Assembly: GCA_963277665.1 (NCBI GenBank)
Contig: OY728130.1
Location: forward strand, 1,361,446,393-1,361,510,392
Direction of reading: 5' to 3'
Source: Viscum album
Lineage: Eukaryota > Streptophyta > Magnoliopsida > Santalales > Viscaceae
DNA: 64,000 bases
Made by a program: the position numbers and the translations under genes. Under the pieces are notes generated by a model. The model saw only the letters and a program-made list of their open reading frames with translations, had not been told where the DNA came from and did no database searches. Numbering within the stretch: position 1 is the first letter of the stretch; every line of letters starts with the position of its first letter. Of the stretch, positions 47,010-58,103 are shown in pieces.

Positions 47010-47751
47010 CCACCAACTATATCCATTACACACACCTCTAAAACCCTTTATGTTATTCCAATATCTACACACGTATCCTCCCAAAAATCTTTCGCTCTAC
47101 CTTGAAGCCTCCCATTGGGAAGAAATCTTATCAAATAAGCCTTTTGGAACAAACCCAAAAAGAGTTACCCAATTTAGAGGTAATGTCTTCTCTCAAGCTC
47201 ATTTCCTTTATTTTATTTCTCCACCACTCCAATCTATTTATTGAATTATTGTGTAAAAAAATTATAATAAATATACTAGATTGTTTTTATGAAAATTTTA
47301 TGACCTAAACATACACACACCTCCATCTAATGGATGCTGAACATACTATTTCTTTATATGGCACACTACTACCTCACGAAACGATGATTGTTAATTTCTC
47401 CTTTACCACCAATCATGGTGGCCATTATGATAGAAAATCTTTTTATATATGTCATATATTATATTTACTATGTATGTAATCTTATATATTACTTTTACAA
47501 CACACATCTCTTTACTTTCCATTTGGTGTTAATAAAATAATCTCGTTTGAGGAAGTGTGGACTACCACCCCCTCAAAGCGATGTGATTACTTCAAACACC
47601 ACTTAGAATGTATTAAAGATGGATTTAGTCAAATTACATGATATAAATAATATATAAATGATAATTAAATAATTATTTATATATATACATAAATATACAT
47701 ACATACCTAATTTACATGATTTCTTTGATTACAACATTATGAACAGAAGCA

Positions 47752-47790
47752 TCGTTCATGTATACGTACTGCTTAGCGTCTCTATGAATG
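47752..47790 (+). repeat. Conserved hairpin in LTR D-2
   Basis: Arms GTTCAT and ATGAAT, closed with one G-T pair, around atacgtac and the gcgtctc core, which in element sense matches the family A core ccgtctcc. Confidence 0.65.
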
Positions 47791-49364
47791 GTGTATTCCA
47801 TTTCATAATACAATATTATATATTTTATTATAATAAAAATATAATTTAAATACCTGATATTTATATAATTTTTTACATTTTGGAATCATGATATAAGTAT
47901 AAGGACAAAAGATGTAACAAATTAAGACACAAGCAAAGAGGAAAGTGAATATTACCCGAAGTAAAACCTTAACATATGATCGTTAACAAGCAGGTAATAT
48001 AAGATTATAATCAAACCATATATAGTAATAGATATAATAACATTATTATATAATATATCTATAATAAACTAATATTTGTTATACATTAATCTTGTATGAG
48101 TACAGAGAGAGTAAAGACACAGGGTAAGAGGATATTCATCTCACAATTAATTTTAATGAGATAGAAGCTATGTTCACCACTATTTCTTTTTGTGTGGTTT
48201 ATGTATATACCATGATTTTATTCCATGTATATTGTACTTAAATTTATGTTTATTCACATATCCATTTTAGGATTCTTCTTTCATGGGGTTTAAATTTAAA
48301 AAGTTACCAAATCGGTAAAACAGTTTTGTCTCAATTTTCCTTCATTGAGACTCATGTTTTGTTATACACCTAAACTTTTTTGAGGTGTATATAATTCCAT
48401 TTGAAATTTTATATAATCAATATACTACTTTTAATTATATATTTAGCTTCATGAAAATTTTCTCATTTACATGGAGAGTATGATCCAAAGTTTTCAAGTT
48501 ATAAGAGTTTATTGGGACAATGTCCTCATTTTTTTGAGATTGTTTATGTTTATTGTTTATTTGATGAAATATTATAATCCATCATTCAATAATAATAATT
48601 AATATCCTTATAATAAATTTATTAAATATATAATCATTAGTTAGTACCCTTTTCCAACTCTTTGGTATATAAGATAATGTTTTAGTAAAATCTAACCACC
48701 TCTCTCTTTGGTCGGAAATCTATTATATTCAAAACCCAAGTTTTCAAAATTTATTCAAAAACGTTTTCAAAAAACTTTTTTCAAAATATACTTAAAGATT
48801 ATTCTCAAATAAAAATATATTTTTTAAAAAATGTTTTATTAAAATCTTCTTTTATATGTTTTTAAATCGATTTTTAGATATAAATGTTTTCAAAAAGATT
48901 TATATATTAGAAATTATTTTTTTAGAAAAGAATGGATATTTTACTCAAGAAACATCTTTGAAATATTTGTAAAAATTATTTTACATATATGATTACATCC
49001 ATTTATGATAATCATGAATTTATATGAAATTATATAAAGTTTATATTAATATTATTCATATGAATGGATTATGCTTATTGTAATTGTCTTTATGAATCCC
49101 ATTTCCCTTTCACAGGTTGCATGTTTATAAAACCCACTTATTTTTAGGGGTAATGATTTGATGAAATGGTTATGAAACATTTCTATTTTTGATAAGTTTT
49201 TATGTGATTTCATGTTAATTATACCCATTTCATTTCATGGGTTATGACTCTATGTTTATAAAACCTATGGATTTTTATGGGTCATAATATGATGAATGTT
49301 TTATTATCTTGTTCCACATGTATGAATGATTTCATTAAGATATGGGTGGGACCTATGTATCCTT

Positions 49365-49376
49365 CCAATGCATTGG
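49365..49376. promoter_or_regulatory. Conserved palindrome box in LTR D-2
   Basis: Perfect CCAATGCATTGG preceded by gggtgggacctat, a context shared with family A in element sense (ggacctatat). Confidence 0.55.
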
Positions 49377-49401
49377 GTAATAATGGATGAATCATGAGTA
49401 T

Positions 49402-49960
49402 AAATGTTATGTGTGAACCTGAGTACAAGTTCACAATATTATGCATGGACCTGATTGTATGTCCATAAGTTTATGCATGAACCTGATTAAATGTTCACGA
49501 TGTTATGAGTGAACATTATTACATGTTCACAATGTTATGCATGGACCTAGTTGCATGTCCATAAGTTTATGCATGAACCTTATTACATGTTCGAAATCTT
49601 ATGTGTAAAACTGATTGAATGTTTAAAATGTTATTCATGGACTTGTTTTCACATCAATAAGGTTATGAAGGAACCTTATTAAATGTTCAAGATCTTATGG
49701 ATGGACTTTGTTTCACATCCATAAGTTTATGCATGAAGCATTTTATATTTTCACAATGTTATGTGTGAACCTAATTAAATGTTACAATGTTATTCATGGA
49801 CTTGGTTTCACATCCATAAGGGTATGCATAAACCTAATTACATGTTCACAATGTTATGCATGAACCAGGTTTCATGTCCACAAGTTGATGGTGGGGTTTT
49901 ATTTCATGTCCTTAACTTAATGTGTGAAACTTTTTTCACTTATACAAGTTCAAAATGTTA
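49402..49960 (+). repeat. 32-bp tandem array in LTR D-2
   Basis: Same two alternating 32-33-bp unit forms as in D-1 (gttcacaa-type and gtccataa-type), directly downstream of the palindrome box. Confidence 0.85.
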
Positions 49961-50419
49961 TAAACCAATGTGCATTCCCAAAATTCCATTTTTTAATCAT
50001 ATGTTTTGCTTTTCATGATGATTCATGTCTTATGAAATTCCAAACATTATCCCATAAATCATGTTTATGATCTTTTATATATAGGGTATGATCTCCTAAT
50101 GTTACGATCACGTTATGATACTACTTTGTTCATGTTTATGCTTTCATGTGTCCCTTGTTTAAACTTATTGAGAATATAATCCCATACTTTATTATTTTTT
50201 CCTTTATCCAGGCCCTAAATAATGTTATTAGGTAGAATTACTAAAGGTGGATATTTTTATGGGAGATGTTGAAGATCTTTCACCAGGATAAAAGATTTTG
50301 TTTCCATGTTTCCAATGACACTAAACTATTACGGTCCTCTAGCATGCATTTTTTTTAATGTACTGAATATTCATCAAAAAATATGTAATATCCATGTATG
50401 TTAAGTCGGGGTCAATATA

Positions 50420-51474
50420 GTACTTGGGTCGAGTATCATTCTCTATTTGTATCATAAATAGGAATTACCAAAAACCCATAGTAATAACTTTTTGGTAGGG
50501 AAATTATACTCTGAAGGATGGAGACAACATAACATACCTCAAAAAGTATTGTATACTACCATCCAATATATATATATATATATCTATTATCCCCCAATAA
50601 TTCCAAAAAGGATTAGGTCTAAAAGAAATATGTTCTAAAAAGGATCTTGTATGGAAGAGCATAAAACTCTTACCCAAAATTTTATTACAAATCCCTTGTA
50701 TTCCTTTCTTAAAAAACAATATATTAATCATAATGTGATGATGATATTTGTAATTTTTATTTCTAATAGTTATAATAATTCTAACTATTTAATAATTATT
50801 ATTTTTTTCAATGGAAAACAAAAATATAAGATATTTTCTTCAAAAAATAGTATTTTAATCATTTAACAAACACATCCTCACAGAACACACAAAACATCAC
50901 CTGTAGTGATTTGAGGGAAAAAAATATTATTTTGTAATATTTAATTGTAACACCTTTGGAACACCATATGAAATTTATGTCATAATATTTATATGTTTTA
51001 TCGCATTCATAATATGAAAAAAATTATTAAATTATAATTATGTATTGGTGTTATAACACATTATCAAAAAACATTCTGATTTTTATTGACTACTTTAAAT
51101 TCATATAAAAAACGTTTAAATAATACTCAAACACATAAACTACCTCATATATTTTTTTATGAAATGATAATTCATGAAAAAACATATCATATATTAAGGT
51201 ACTTGTCAAATTTATAGGCACAAACATTTCACGAGGTGTGTTGGGGATTTTTATAACATATTAATCATTTTGAATTATAGAGGGAAAAAGTTAATTTTGT
51301 CCGTACATTCAGGTTTAAATTGAAATAATCATAATGATATTGTTATTTAAATTTTATGTTTCATTTAATATTAAATCTTCATGTTGATCACATAACATTT
51401 TAATTTGGTAAAACATTGGCCTAACTCTCCTAAAGCCTATTAAAACTCACTATGTGAATCTTTCTCATTGGTAA
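50420..51474. other. Sequence between element D and CACTA-2
   Basis: AT-rich, about 1 kb, with no gene. It may be D's original insertion flank. A tgtaacacc word at 50946 recalls an LTR start, but no further LTR features support it. Confidence 0.4.
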
Positions 51475-51860
51475 CACTAGTGGAATTTTACCCTTTACCA
51501 ACAGTTCAGAACCGTTGGTAAATGCTAGGAAATAATTGGAATATTATATACCAATGGTGTCCCAAACCATGGCCAAGTAAGTCGTGGGTATAGTCTTATA
51601 CCAATGGTTTTGTGTAAACCATTGGTATATGCGTTAAAGTAAGAGATATACCAATGGTTTCACAAACCGTTGGTATATGTTACCCTTATACCAACAGTTT
51701 AGAATTGTGGTTATATAGTGTACAATATACATTCAAATGATATTCCAACGGTTTTGAAAACTGTTAGTAGAAGTTTATACCAATTGTTATAACAAAACCA
51801 TTGGTATAATATACATCAAATGGCTATACCAATGGCTTTGAAAATTGTTGGTATACATAT
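51475..51860 (-). repeat. CACTA-2 terminus and subterminal hairpin array
   Basis: About eight inverted repeats of form ACCAAYGGTT...AACCRTTGGT, e.g. accaatggttttg against aaaccattggtat near 51600-51630. These are the usual transposase-binding subterminal repeats. The motif differs from the GGCGGTTT motif of CACTA-1, so the two elements belong to different families. Confidence 0.82.
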
Positions 51861-52330
51861 GATGCAGCTACACAGTAGCAGCAACTAGCATCCACCTCCA
51901 ACATGAAACTCTCCATGACCTACAAGAACACATACAACCAGAATCCAAAAGCCTACATTGGATGTTTGAAAGTCATCTGGAATTCAAAAATTTAGAAATT
52001 TAAAATTCATTCCTCACTCAAACCACAACACAAGAGAAAAATCCAGAATCCAATACACCCACAATCCAATACATCCAGAATTGAAATGCAATAACATGAA
52101 TAACACCAATAAAAAATTAAAATCCAATACATTTAGAATCCAATACACACAATAGTATTCAAAATTAATAATTCATTACCAATACAGAAAGAATCCAATA
52201 CATCCGGAATTCAGACATTTAGAATTGAAAAGAAATAATACCCATAACAGAATTCAAAATTTAGAATTCACTCCTCACTCAAACCACAACACCAATACAC
52301 ACAATAGAAAAAGCCTAAATGTTATAGGAA
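51861..52330. repeat. Irregular short repeats (GAATCCAATACA family)
   Basis: Repeated gaatccaatacatccagaat-like words scattered at irregular spacing between 51940 and 52320, with ctcactcaaaccacaacac occurring twice (about 52013 and 52272). No gene. Confidence 0.6.
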
Positions 52331-52870
52331 ACACATGGGATGTTTACTCATGGTCTTGGGTTGACTATCTCAAAACCAACAAAAAAACTTGGGTATAGTG
52401 GAAAAGGATCATGATACCCAAAAGATAGACAATGGTAGTGGTTATGTCTTAGACCTAGGATGAGTTATAGGAAATGAATGTGATGTTTATATCCATCTAA
52501 TGAATATGTATCCATGTATAAATGGTTCTTGATGTTTTAGTGGGAAACATTGGTCAATCTTGACATATGATATGGGTTACTAGAATTGCCTACATTTTTT
52601 TCATATACATTTCCATTGGAATAAGGAGGTATGTGGATAATTATAATTTGTTATTTTGGGTGCTATGTGAGATGAATCGCCATTTTGGGTAGTGGGTATG
52701 AATATTCAATTATGTAGTTGGTATTGGGTTCCCAAAGGGACATTAGTTTTGTCCTAGAACCCATTGTTTGAGGATGGGATTGGCATATTAAAAGTCATGT
52801 GTTTTAGAAAAGGGGTAGTAGTTCCTCTAATGAGAAGTGGATTGTGTGAGGCTAAACCATGGATCCTTGT
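52331..52870. other. Unassigned CACTA-2 noncoding segment
   Basis: AT-rich sequence between the short repeats and the satellite array. I see no coding or repeat structure in it. Confidence 0.4.
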
Positions 52871-52879
52871 GCTTAAGTA

Positions 52880-55800
52880 TTAACCCAATCCGAATACATT
52901 TGGTCAGTTTTCTGTATGAAAGTTGTTGTTTTCACTTAAAATCATGTACATTTCAAATAAAAGTGAGACAGTTTGAGTGGTACCACCCACACCGTGCCTC
53001 AGATTGAGGCATAATAGACTTGTACATGTCAAAAATGACATATGGATCATTTTCATAAAGTATCAACAAAATCCAAATGCGTTTGGTCAGTTTTTCGTAT
53101 GCCAGTTGTTGTTTTCACTTAAAATGTTGTCCATTTCAAATAAAAGTGAGACATTTTGAGTGGTACCAGCCACAACATGCCTCATATTGAGACAAGGTTG
53201 ACTCATGCACATCAAAAATTACCCATGAATACTTTTACTAAAGTATCAAAACAATTAGAATACATTTGGTTGGTTTTCTGAATGTCTATTGTTTTTACTT
53301 AAATAGTGTCCATTTAAAAAAAAGAGAGACACTTTGACTGATACCAACCACACCATGCCTCAGATTGAGGCGGGGTTGAATTTTACCTATCAAAAATGAC
53401 CCATGGATCATTATCCTGATGTATTAATACAATCAGAAAGCGTTTGGTTGGTTTTCCATATAAAAGTTGTTGTTTTCACTTCATATCCTATCCATTTCAA
53501 ATAAAAGTGAGACAGTTTGAGTGGTACCATCCACACTGTGCCTTGTATTGAGGCGGGGTATTATCGCACACATCACTAATGACCCATGAATCATTTTCAT
53601 AAAGTATTAATATAATCTAAATGCGTTTGGTCAGTTTTCCATCTGCATGTTGTTATTTTCAATTAAAATTTTGTCTATTTAAAATAAAAGTGAGACAGTT
53701 TGAGCGGTACTGGCCACACCATGCCTTGGATCGAGGCGCAGTTGGATCGTACACATCAAAAAAAACACATGGATATTTTTTCTAAAGTATCAATATAATC
53801 TAAATGCATTTAGTCATTCTTACGTATGAAAGTTGTAGTTTTCACTTAAAATCATGTCAATTTCAAATAAAAGTGAGACAATTTTAGTGGTACCGGCCAC
53901 AACGTGCCTCAAATTGAGGTAAGGTTGGTTTTTAAAATTCAAAAACAACCCATGGATCATTTTCCTAAAGTATCAATACAATCCGAATGTGTTTGGAAAA
54001 TTCTCTGTATGCTAGTTGTTTTTTTCACTTAAAATGTTGTCCAATTCAAATACAAGTGAAACACTTTGAGTGGTACCGGATAGACCGTGCCTTGGATTGA
54101 AGCGGAGTTGAATCATACATGTCAAAAATTAACCATGGATCCTTGTGCTAAGGTGTCAACAAAATCCGAATACGATTGGTCGGTTTTCCGTATGCCAGTT
54201 GTTTTTACTTAAAAGGGTGTCCATTTTAAACAAAAGAAAGACACTTCGAGTGATATCAGCCACACCATGCATCAGATTGAGGTGGGGTTGGCTCGTACAC
54301 ATCCCATATGATCCATGTATCATTTTCATAAAGTATCAACTGAATCTGAATGAGTTTGGTCTTTTTTCCATATGCCTATTGTTGTTTTCATTTAAAATGT
54401 TGTCCATTTCAAATAAAGGTGAGACACTTTGAGTGGTACTAGCTACACCGTTCCTCGAATTGAGATTTTGTTGACTCTTACACATCAAAAATGACACATG
54501 GATCCTTCTTCTAAAGTATTAACACAATAAAAATATGTTTGGTCAGTTTTTCAAATGTCTGTTGTTTTTACTTAAAACAGTGTCCATTTTAAACAAAAGA
54601 GAGACACTTTGAGTTATACCAGCCACACCGTGCCTCAGATTGAGGTAGATTTATCTCGTACACGTCACAAATGAACCATGGATCATTTTTCTGAAGTATA
54701 AATACAATCAGAAGGAGTTTGGTCAATTTTATGTATGCAAGTTTTTGTTTTCACTTAAAATCCTGTCCATTTAAAAAAAAGTTGGTCAATTTGAGTGATA
54801 ATGGCCACACCGTTCCTTTAATTGAGGAGGGGTTGACTCGTACACATAAGAAATGACCCATGGATTGTTTTCCTAAAGTATTAATAGAATCCAAATGTGT
54901 TTGGTTAGCTTTCTGTATTCAAGTTGTTGTCTTCACTTAAATCCTATTCATTTCAATGAAAAGTGAGACATCTTGATTGGTATCGGCCACACCGTGCCTC
55001 AGACTGAGGTTTGGTTGACTCATACATGTCAAAAATGACTCATGGATCGTTTTCCTAAATTATCAATAGGATCTGAATGTGTTTGGTCAGTTTTCTGTAT
55101 TCAAGTTGTTGTTTTCACATAAAATCATATCCATTTCAAATAAAAGTGAGACAATTTGAGTGGTACCAGCCACATTGTGGCTTGGATTGAGGATTTATTG
55201 ATTCTTACATGTCCAAAATGACCCATGGATCGTTTTCCTAAAGTATCAAAAGAATATGAATGCATTTGGTCCATTTTCCGTACACCATTTGTTGTTTTCA
55301 CTTAAAATGTTGTCCAATTCAAATAAAAGTGAGACACTTTGAGTGGTACCGGCCACACCGTGCCTCATATTGTGGTAGAGTTGACTCGTACACATAAAAA
55401 TGAAACATGGATCCTTGTTCTAAAGTATGAACACAATCTGAATATGATTGGTTGGTTTTCTGAATTCTAGCTGGTTTTACATAAAAGGCTGTCCATTTTA
55501 AACAAAAGAAAAACACTTCGAGTGATATCGGCCACACCGTGCCTTAGATTGAGGCGAGGTTGACTCGTACATGTCACATATGACTTATGGATCGTTTTAA
55601 TAAAGTATCAACTCAATCAGAATGCATTTGGTCTATTTTCCGTATGCTAGTTGTTGTTTTCACTTAAAATGTTGTCCATTTCAAACAAAGGTGAGACACT
55701 TTGAGTGGTACCGGCCACACCATGCCTTGGATTGAGTTGGGGTTAACTCTTACTACGTCACAAATGATCCATGGATACTTGTGATAAAGTATCAACACAA

Positions 55801-56600
55801 TAAGAATATTTTTGGTCAGTTTTCCATATGTCTGATGTTTTTACTTAAAACAGTGTCCATTTTAAACAAAAGAGAGACGGTTTGAGTGATACCGGCCTCA
55901 CTGTGCCTCAGATTGAGGCAAGGTTGACTCGTACACATCACAAATGACCCATAGATCGTTTTTCTGAAGTATCAATACAATCATAAAGCGTTTGGTCTGT
56001 TTTCCATATGTAAGTGTTTGTTTTCACTTAAAATCTTGTCTATTTCAAATAAAAGTGAGATAGTTTGAGTGGTACCAGCCCCACCATACCTCAGATTGAG
56101 GTGGGGTAGAGTCTTACAATTCAAAAATGACCCATGGATCGTTTTCATAAAGTATTAATATAATCAGAATGCGTTTGGTTGGTTTCACGTATGCAAGTTG
56201 TTGTTTTCACTTAAAATCCTGTTCATTTCAAATAAAAGTGAGACAGTTTGAGTGGTACTGGCCACACCGTGACTCAGATTGAGGTGGGGTTGACTCTTAA
56301 AGGTCAAAAATGACTCATGGATTGTTTTCCAAAAGTATCAATAGAATACAAATGCTTTTTCCATTTTTCTATATGCCAATTGTTGTTTTCAATTAAAATG
56401 TTGTCCAATTAAAATAAAAGTGAGATACTTTGAGTGGTATCAGCCACACCGTGCCTAGGATTGAGGCGGGGTTGACTCGTACATGTCAAAAAATGACCCA
56501 TGTATATGTGTGATAAAGTATCAACACAATCCAAATATGTTTGGTCCGTTTTCCGTATGATAGTGGTTTTTACTTAAAAGGGTGTCCATTTTAAAGAGGG
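52880..56600. repeat. 183-bp satellite array inside CACTA-2, about 20 monomers
   Basis: The anchor gagtggtacc-like word recurs at 52975, 53158, 53336, 53519, 53702, 53885, 54068, 54248, 54431, 54611, 54793, 54975, 55158, 55341, 55520, 55703, 55884, 56067, 56250 and 56432. Spacing is 178-183 bp. Each monomer has ttttcacttaaaat, gtccatttcaaa, agtgagac, ggccacaccgtgcctc and gacccatggatc segments. Monomers 3, 10 and 17, and separately 8 and 15, share private variants, giving a higher-order period of seven monomers (about 1,273 bp). The array breaks off in monomer 21 near 56597. Small open frames in it have no support. Confidence 0.95.
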
Positions 56601-56735
56601 CTTAGATTGGGATCCAAGATGCTGAATAAATAGTGATATTGTCTCCAGAATCATGGTAGGTGGTTCTTAGACTTTATTGAATTGTTGTGATGTTTTATAT
56701 ATATCGAATATCTGCTCGCCCAATATTGGGATGTC
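56601..56735. other. Junction between satellite and G-rich array
   Basis: Short unique AT-rich sequence, beginning at gagggcttagattggg where the satellite stops abruptly. Confidence 0.5.
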
Positions 56736-57880
56736 GGGTCGTGGGGATATCCGGGGTCTGGGGAGGAGGGTGGGTGTTGTCGGGGGTCTAGGGAGGAGGG
56801 TGGGGGGCTGTCTGTTGGTCTATCCGGGGTCCAGGGAGGAGGGTGGGAGAGCTATTAGGGGGGATGTCTAGGGAAATGTCTGGGGGCTGTTCAGGGTCTA
56901 GGGAGGAGGGTGGGGGGGGGGGGCTGTCCGGGTTTAGGGAGGGGGGGGCTGTGTGGGGTCCAGGGAGGAGGGTGGGGGCTGTCTGGGGTCTAGGGAGGAG
57001 GGTGGGGGCCTGCCTAGTTTCCAGAGATAAGGGGGGATTTCCGGGGTCTAGGGAGGAGGGTGGAGGCTATCTAGGGGGCTGTCTCTAGAGGGGGGGGGGG
57101 GGGGCTCCCGGAGGGCTGTCTGGGGGACTGTCCAGGGGGCTGTCCAGGGAGCTCTCTTGGGGCTGTCTTGGGTCCATGGAAGAGGGTGGGGGGATGCCCA
57201 GGGTACATGGAGGGGGGGGGGGCTGTCTGAGGTATTGGGAGGTGGGTGTGGGGTTGTCCGTGGTCTAGGGAGGAATGTTTGTGTGTGTGTGTGTGGGGGG
57301 GGGGGGGGGGTTCTAGGGGCTGTATGGGGGGAAGTCCGGGGGGCTATTCGGGGGGTTGTCTAGGGGTTGTCTGGGGTTGAGGGAGGAGGGTGGGGGGCTG
57401 TCCAGGGTCCAGGGAAGTGGTGGGGCTGTCCGGGGTCTAGGGGGTAGTGTTAGTGGATGCCCGGGGTCTAGGGAAGAGGGTGGGGCGGGTGTTAGGTGGG
57501 TTGTTCGGGGGGCTGTCCAGGGGCTGTCCAGGGGGTAGTCCGGGGGCTGTTTGGGGTCCAGAAAGAAGGGGGGGGTTGTCCGGGGTCCAGAGAAGATGGG
57601 TGTTTTTCGGGGTTCAGGGAGGAGGGTAGGGGCTATCCGGGGGCTGTCGGGGTCTAGGGAGGAGGGTGGAAGCTGTTCCGGGGGCTTTTTGGGGTCTAGC
57701 GAGATGGGTGGGGGGCTGTCAGGGAGGTTGTCCGGGGGCTGTCTAATGTCCAGGGAGTAGGGTGGTGGGGGGGGGGGGTGGGGGCTGTCCAGGGTCCATG
57801 GAAAGGGGGGGGGGGATGTTTGGGGTCCAGGTAGGAGGGTGGGGGGCTATCCGGGTTCCAGGGAGGAGGGGGCTGTCCCG
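56736..57880 (+). repeat. G-rich minisatellite
   Basis: About 1.15 kb of degenerate units built from ggctgtccggggtctaggg and aggagggtgggg, 30-60 bp long with variable G-runs (up to about 17 G near 57294-57310). Almost all G on the plus strand, very little C. Many G4-compatible runs. It lies downstream of the minus-strand transposase genes, so their transcript would be C-rich here. Open frames (e.g. 56677-57088) are repeat by-products. Confidence 0.92.
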
Positions 57881-58103
57881 GACACATCGGATGACATTTA
57901 CATATTTTCTAAGCAAATCATTTCAAGGTTAAAAAAATAATTTCAATATATCAACTTATAATCAGACCATCAATTTTCTAAATTTTACTAAAAAATTACA
58001 ATACCAAAAAAAATAGATAAAAAGTGAAGATAATGTGACCAACATAATCACACATATATTTAGGCATAATAAATCAATAAACAAAAAAGGTGAGTAATAT
58101 CAG
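57881..58103. other. Short 3' flank of the CACTA-2 Transposase_24 gene
   Basis: AT-rich sequence between the gene's stop (58104) and the G-rich array. No feature seen. Confidence 0.4.

Larger units (their letters stand above)
39002..50419 (+). mobile_element. Element D: old gag-remnant LTR retrotransposon
   Basis: LTR D-1 (39002-43589), internal (43590-45835) and LTR D-2 (45836-50419). LTR starts TGTAACACC and ends near ggtctctata (ancestral ...TCTCTACA), close to the A termini. The two LTRs differ by many substitutions and indels, so D is older than A and B. Leader repeats, knuckle order, palindrome box and hairpin are shared with A, so D is an older relative of A in the opposite orientation. 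Confidence 0.88.
45836..50419 (+). repeat. LTR D-2
   Basis: A 4,584-bp LTR. TATA box at 47001-47009, hairpin at 47752-47790, intact palindrome at 49365-49376, and a 32-bp array at 49402-49960. The 3' end has decayed to ggtcaatata. Confidence 0.88.

Noticed and set aside
50946..51474. Start of a further LTR (tgtaacacctttgg) cut by CACTA-2
   Set aside because: Only the first nine bases resemble an LTR start; no TATA box, hairpin or palindrome follows.
52880..56600. Calling the array a centromere
   Set aside because: Monomer length and higher-order form fit, but it is only 20 monomers long and is enclosed in a CACTA element. Centromere function cannot be judged from sequence.
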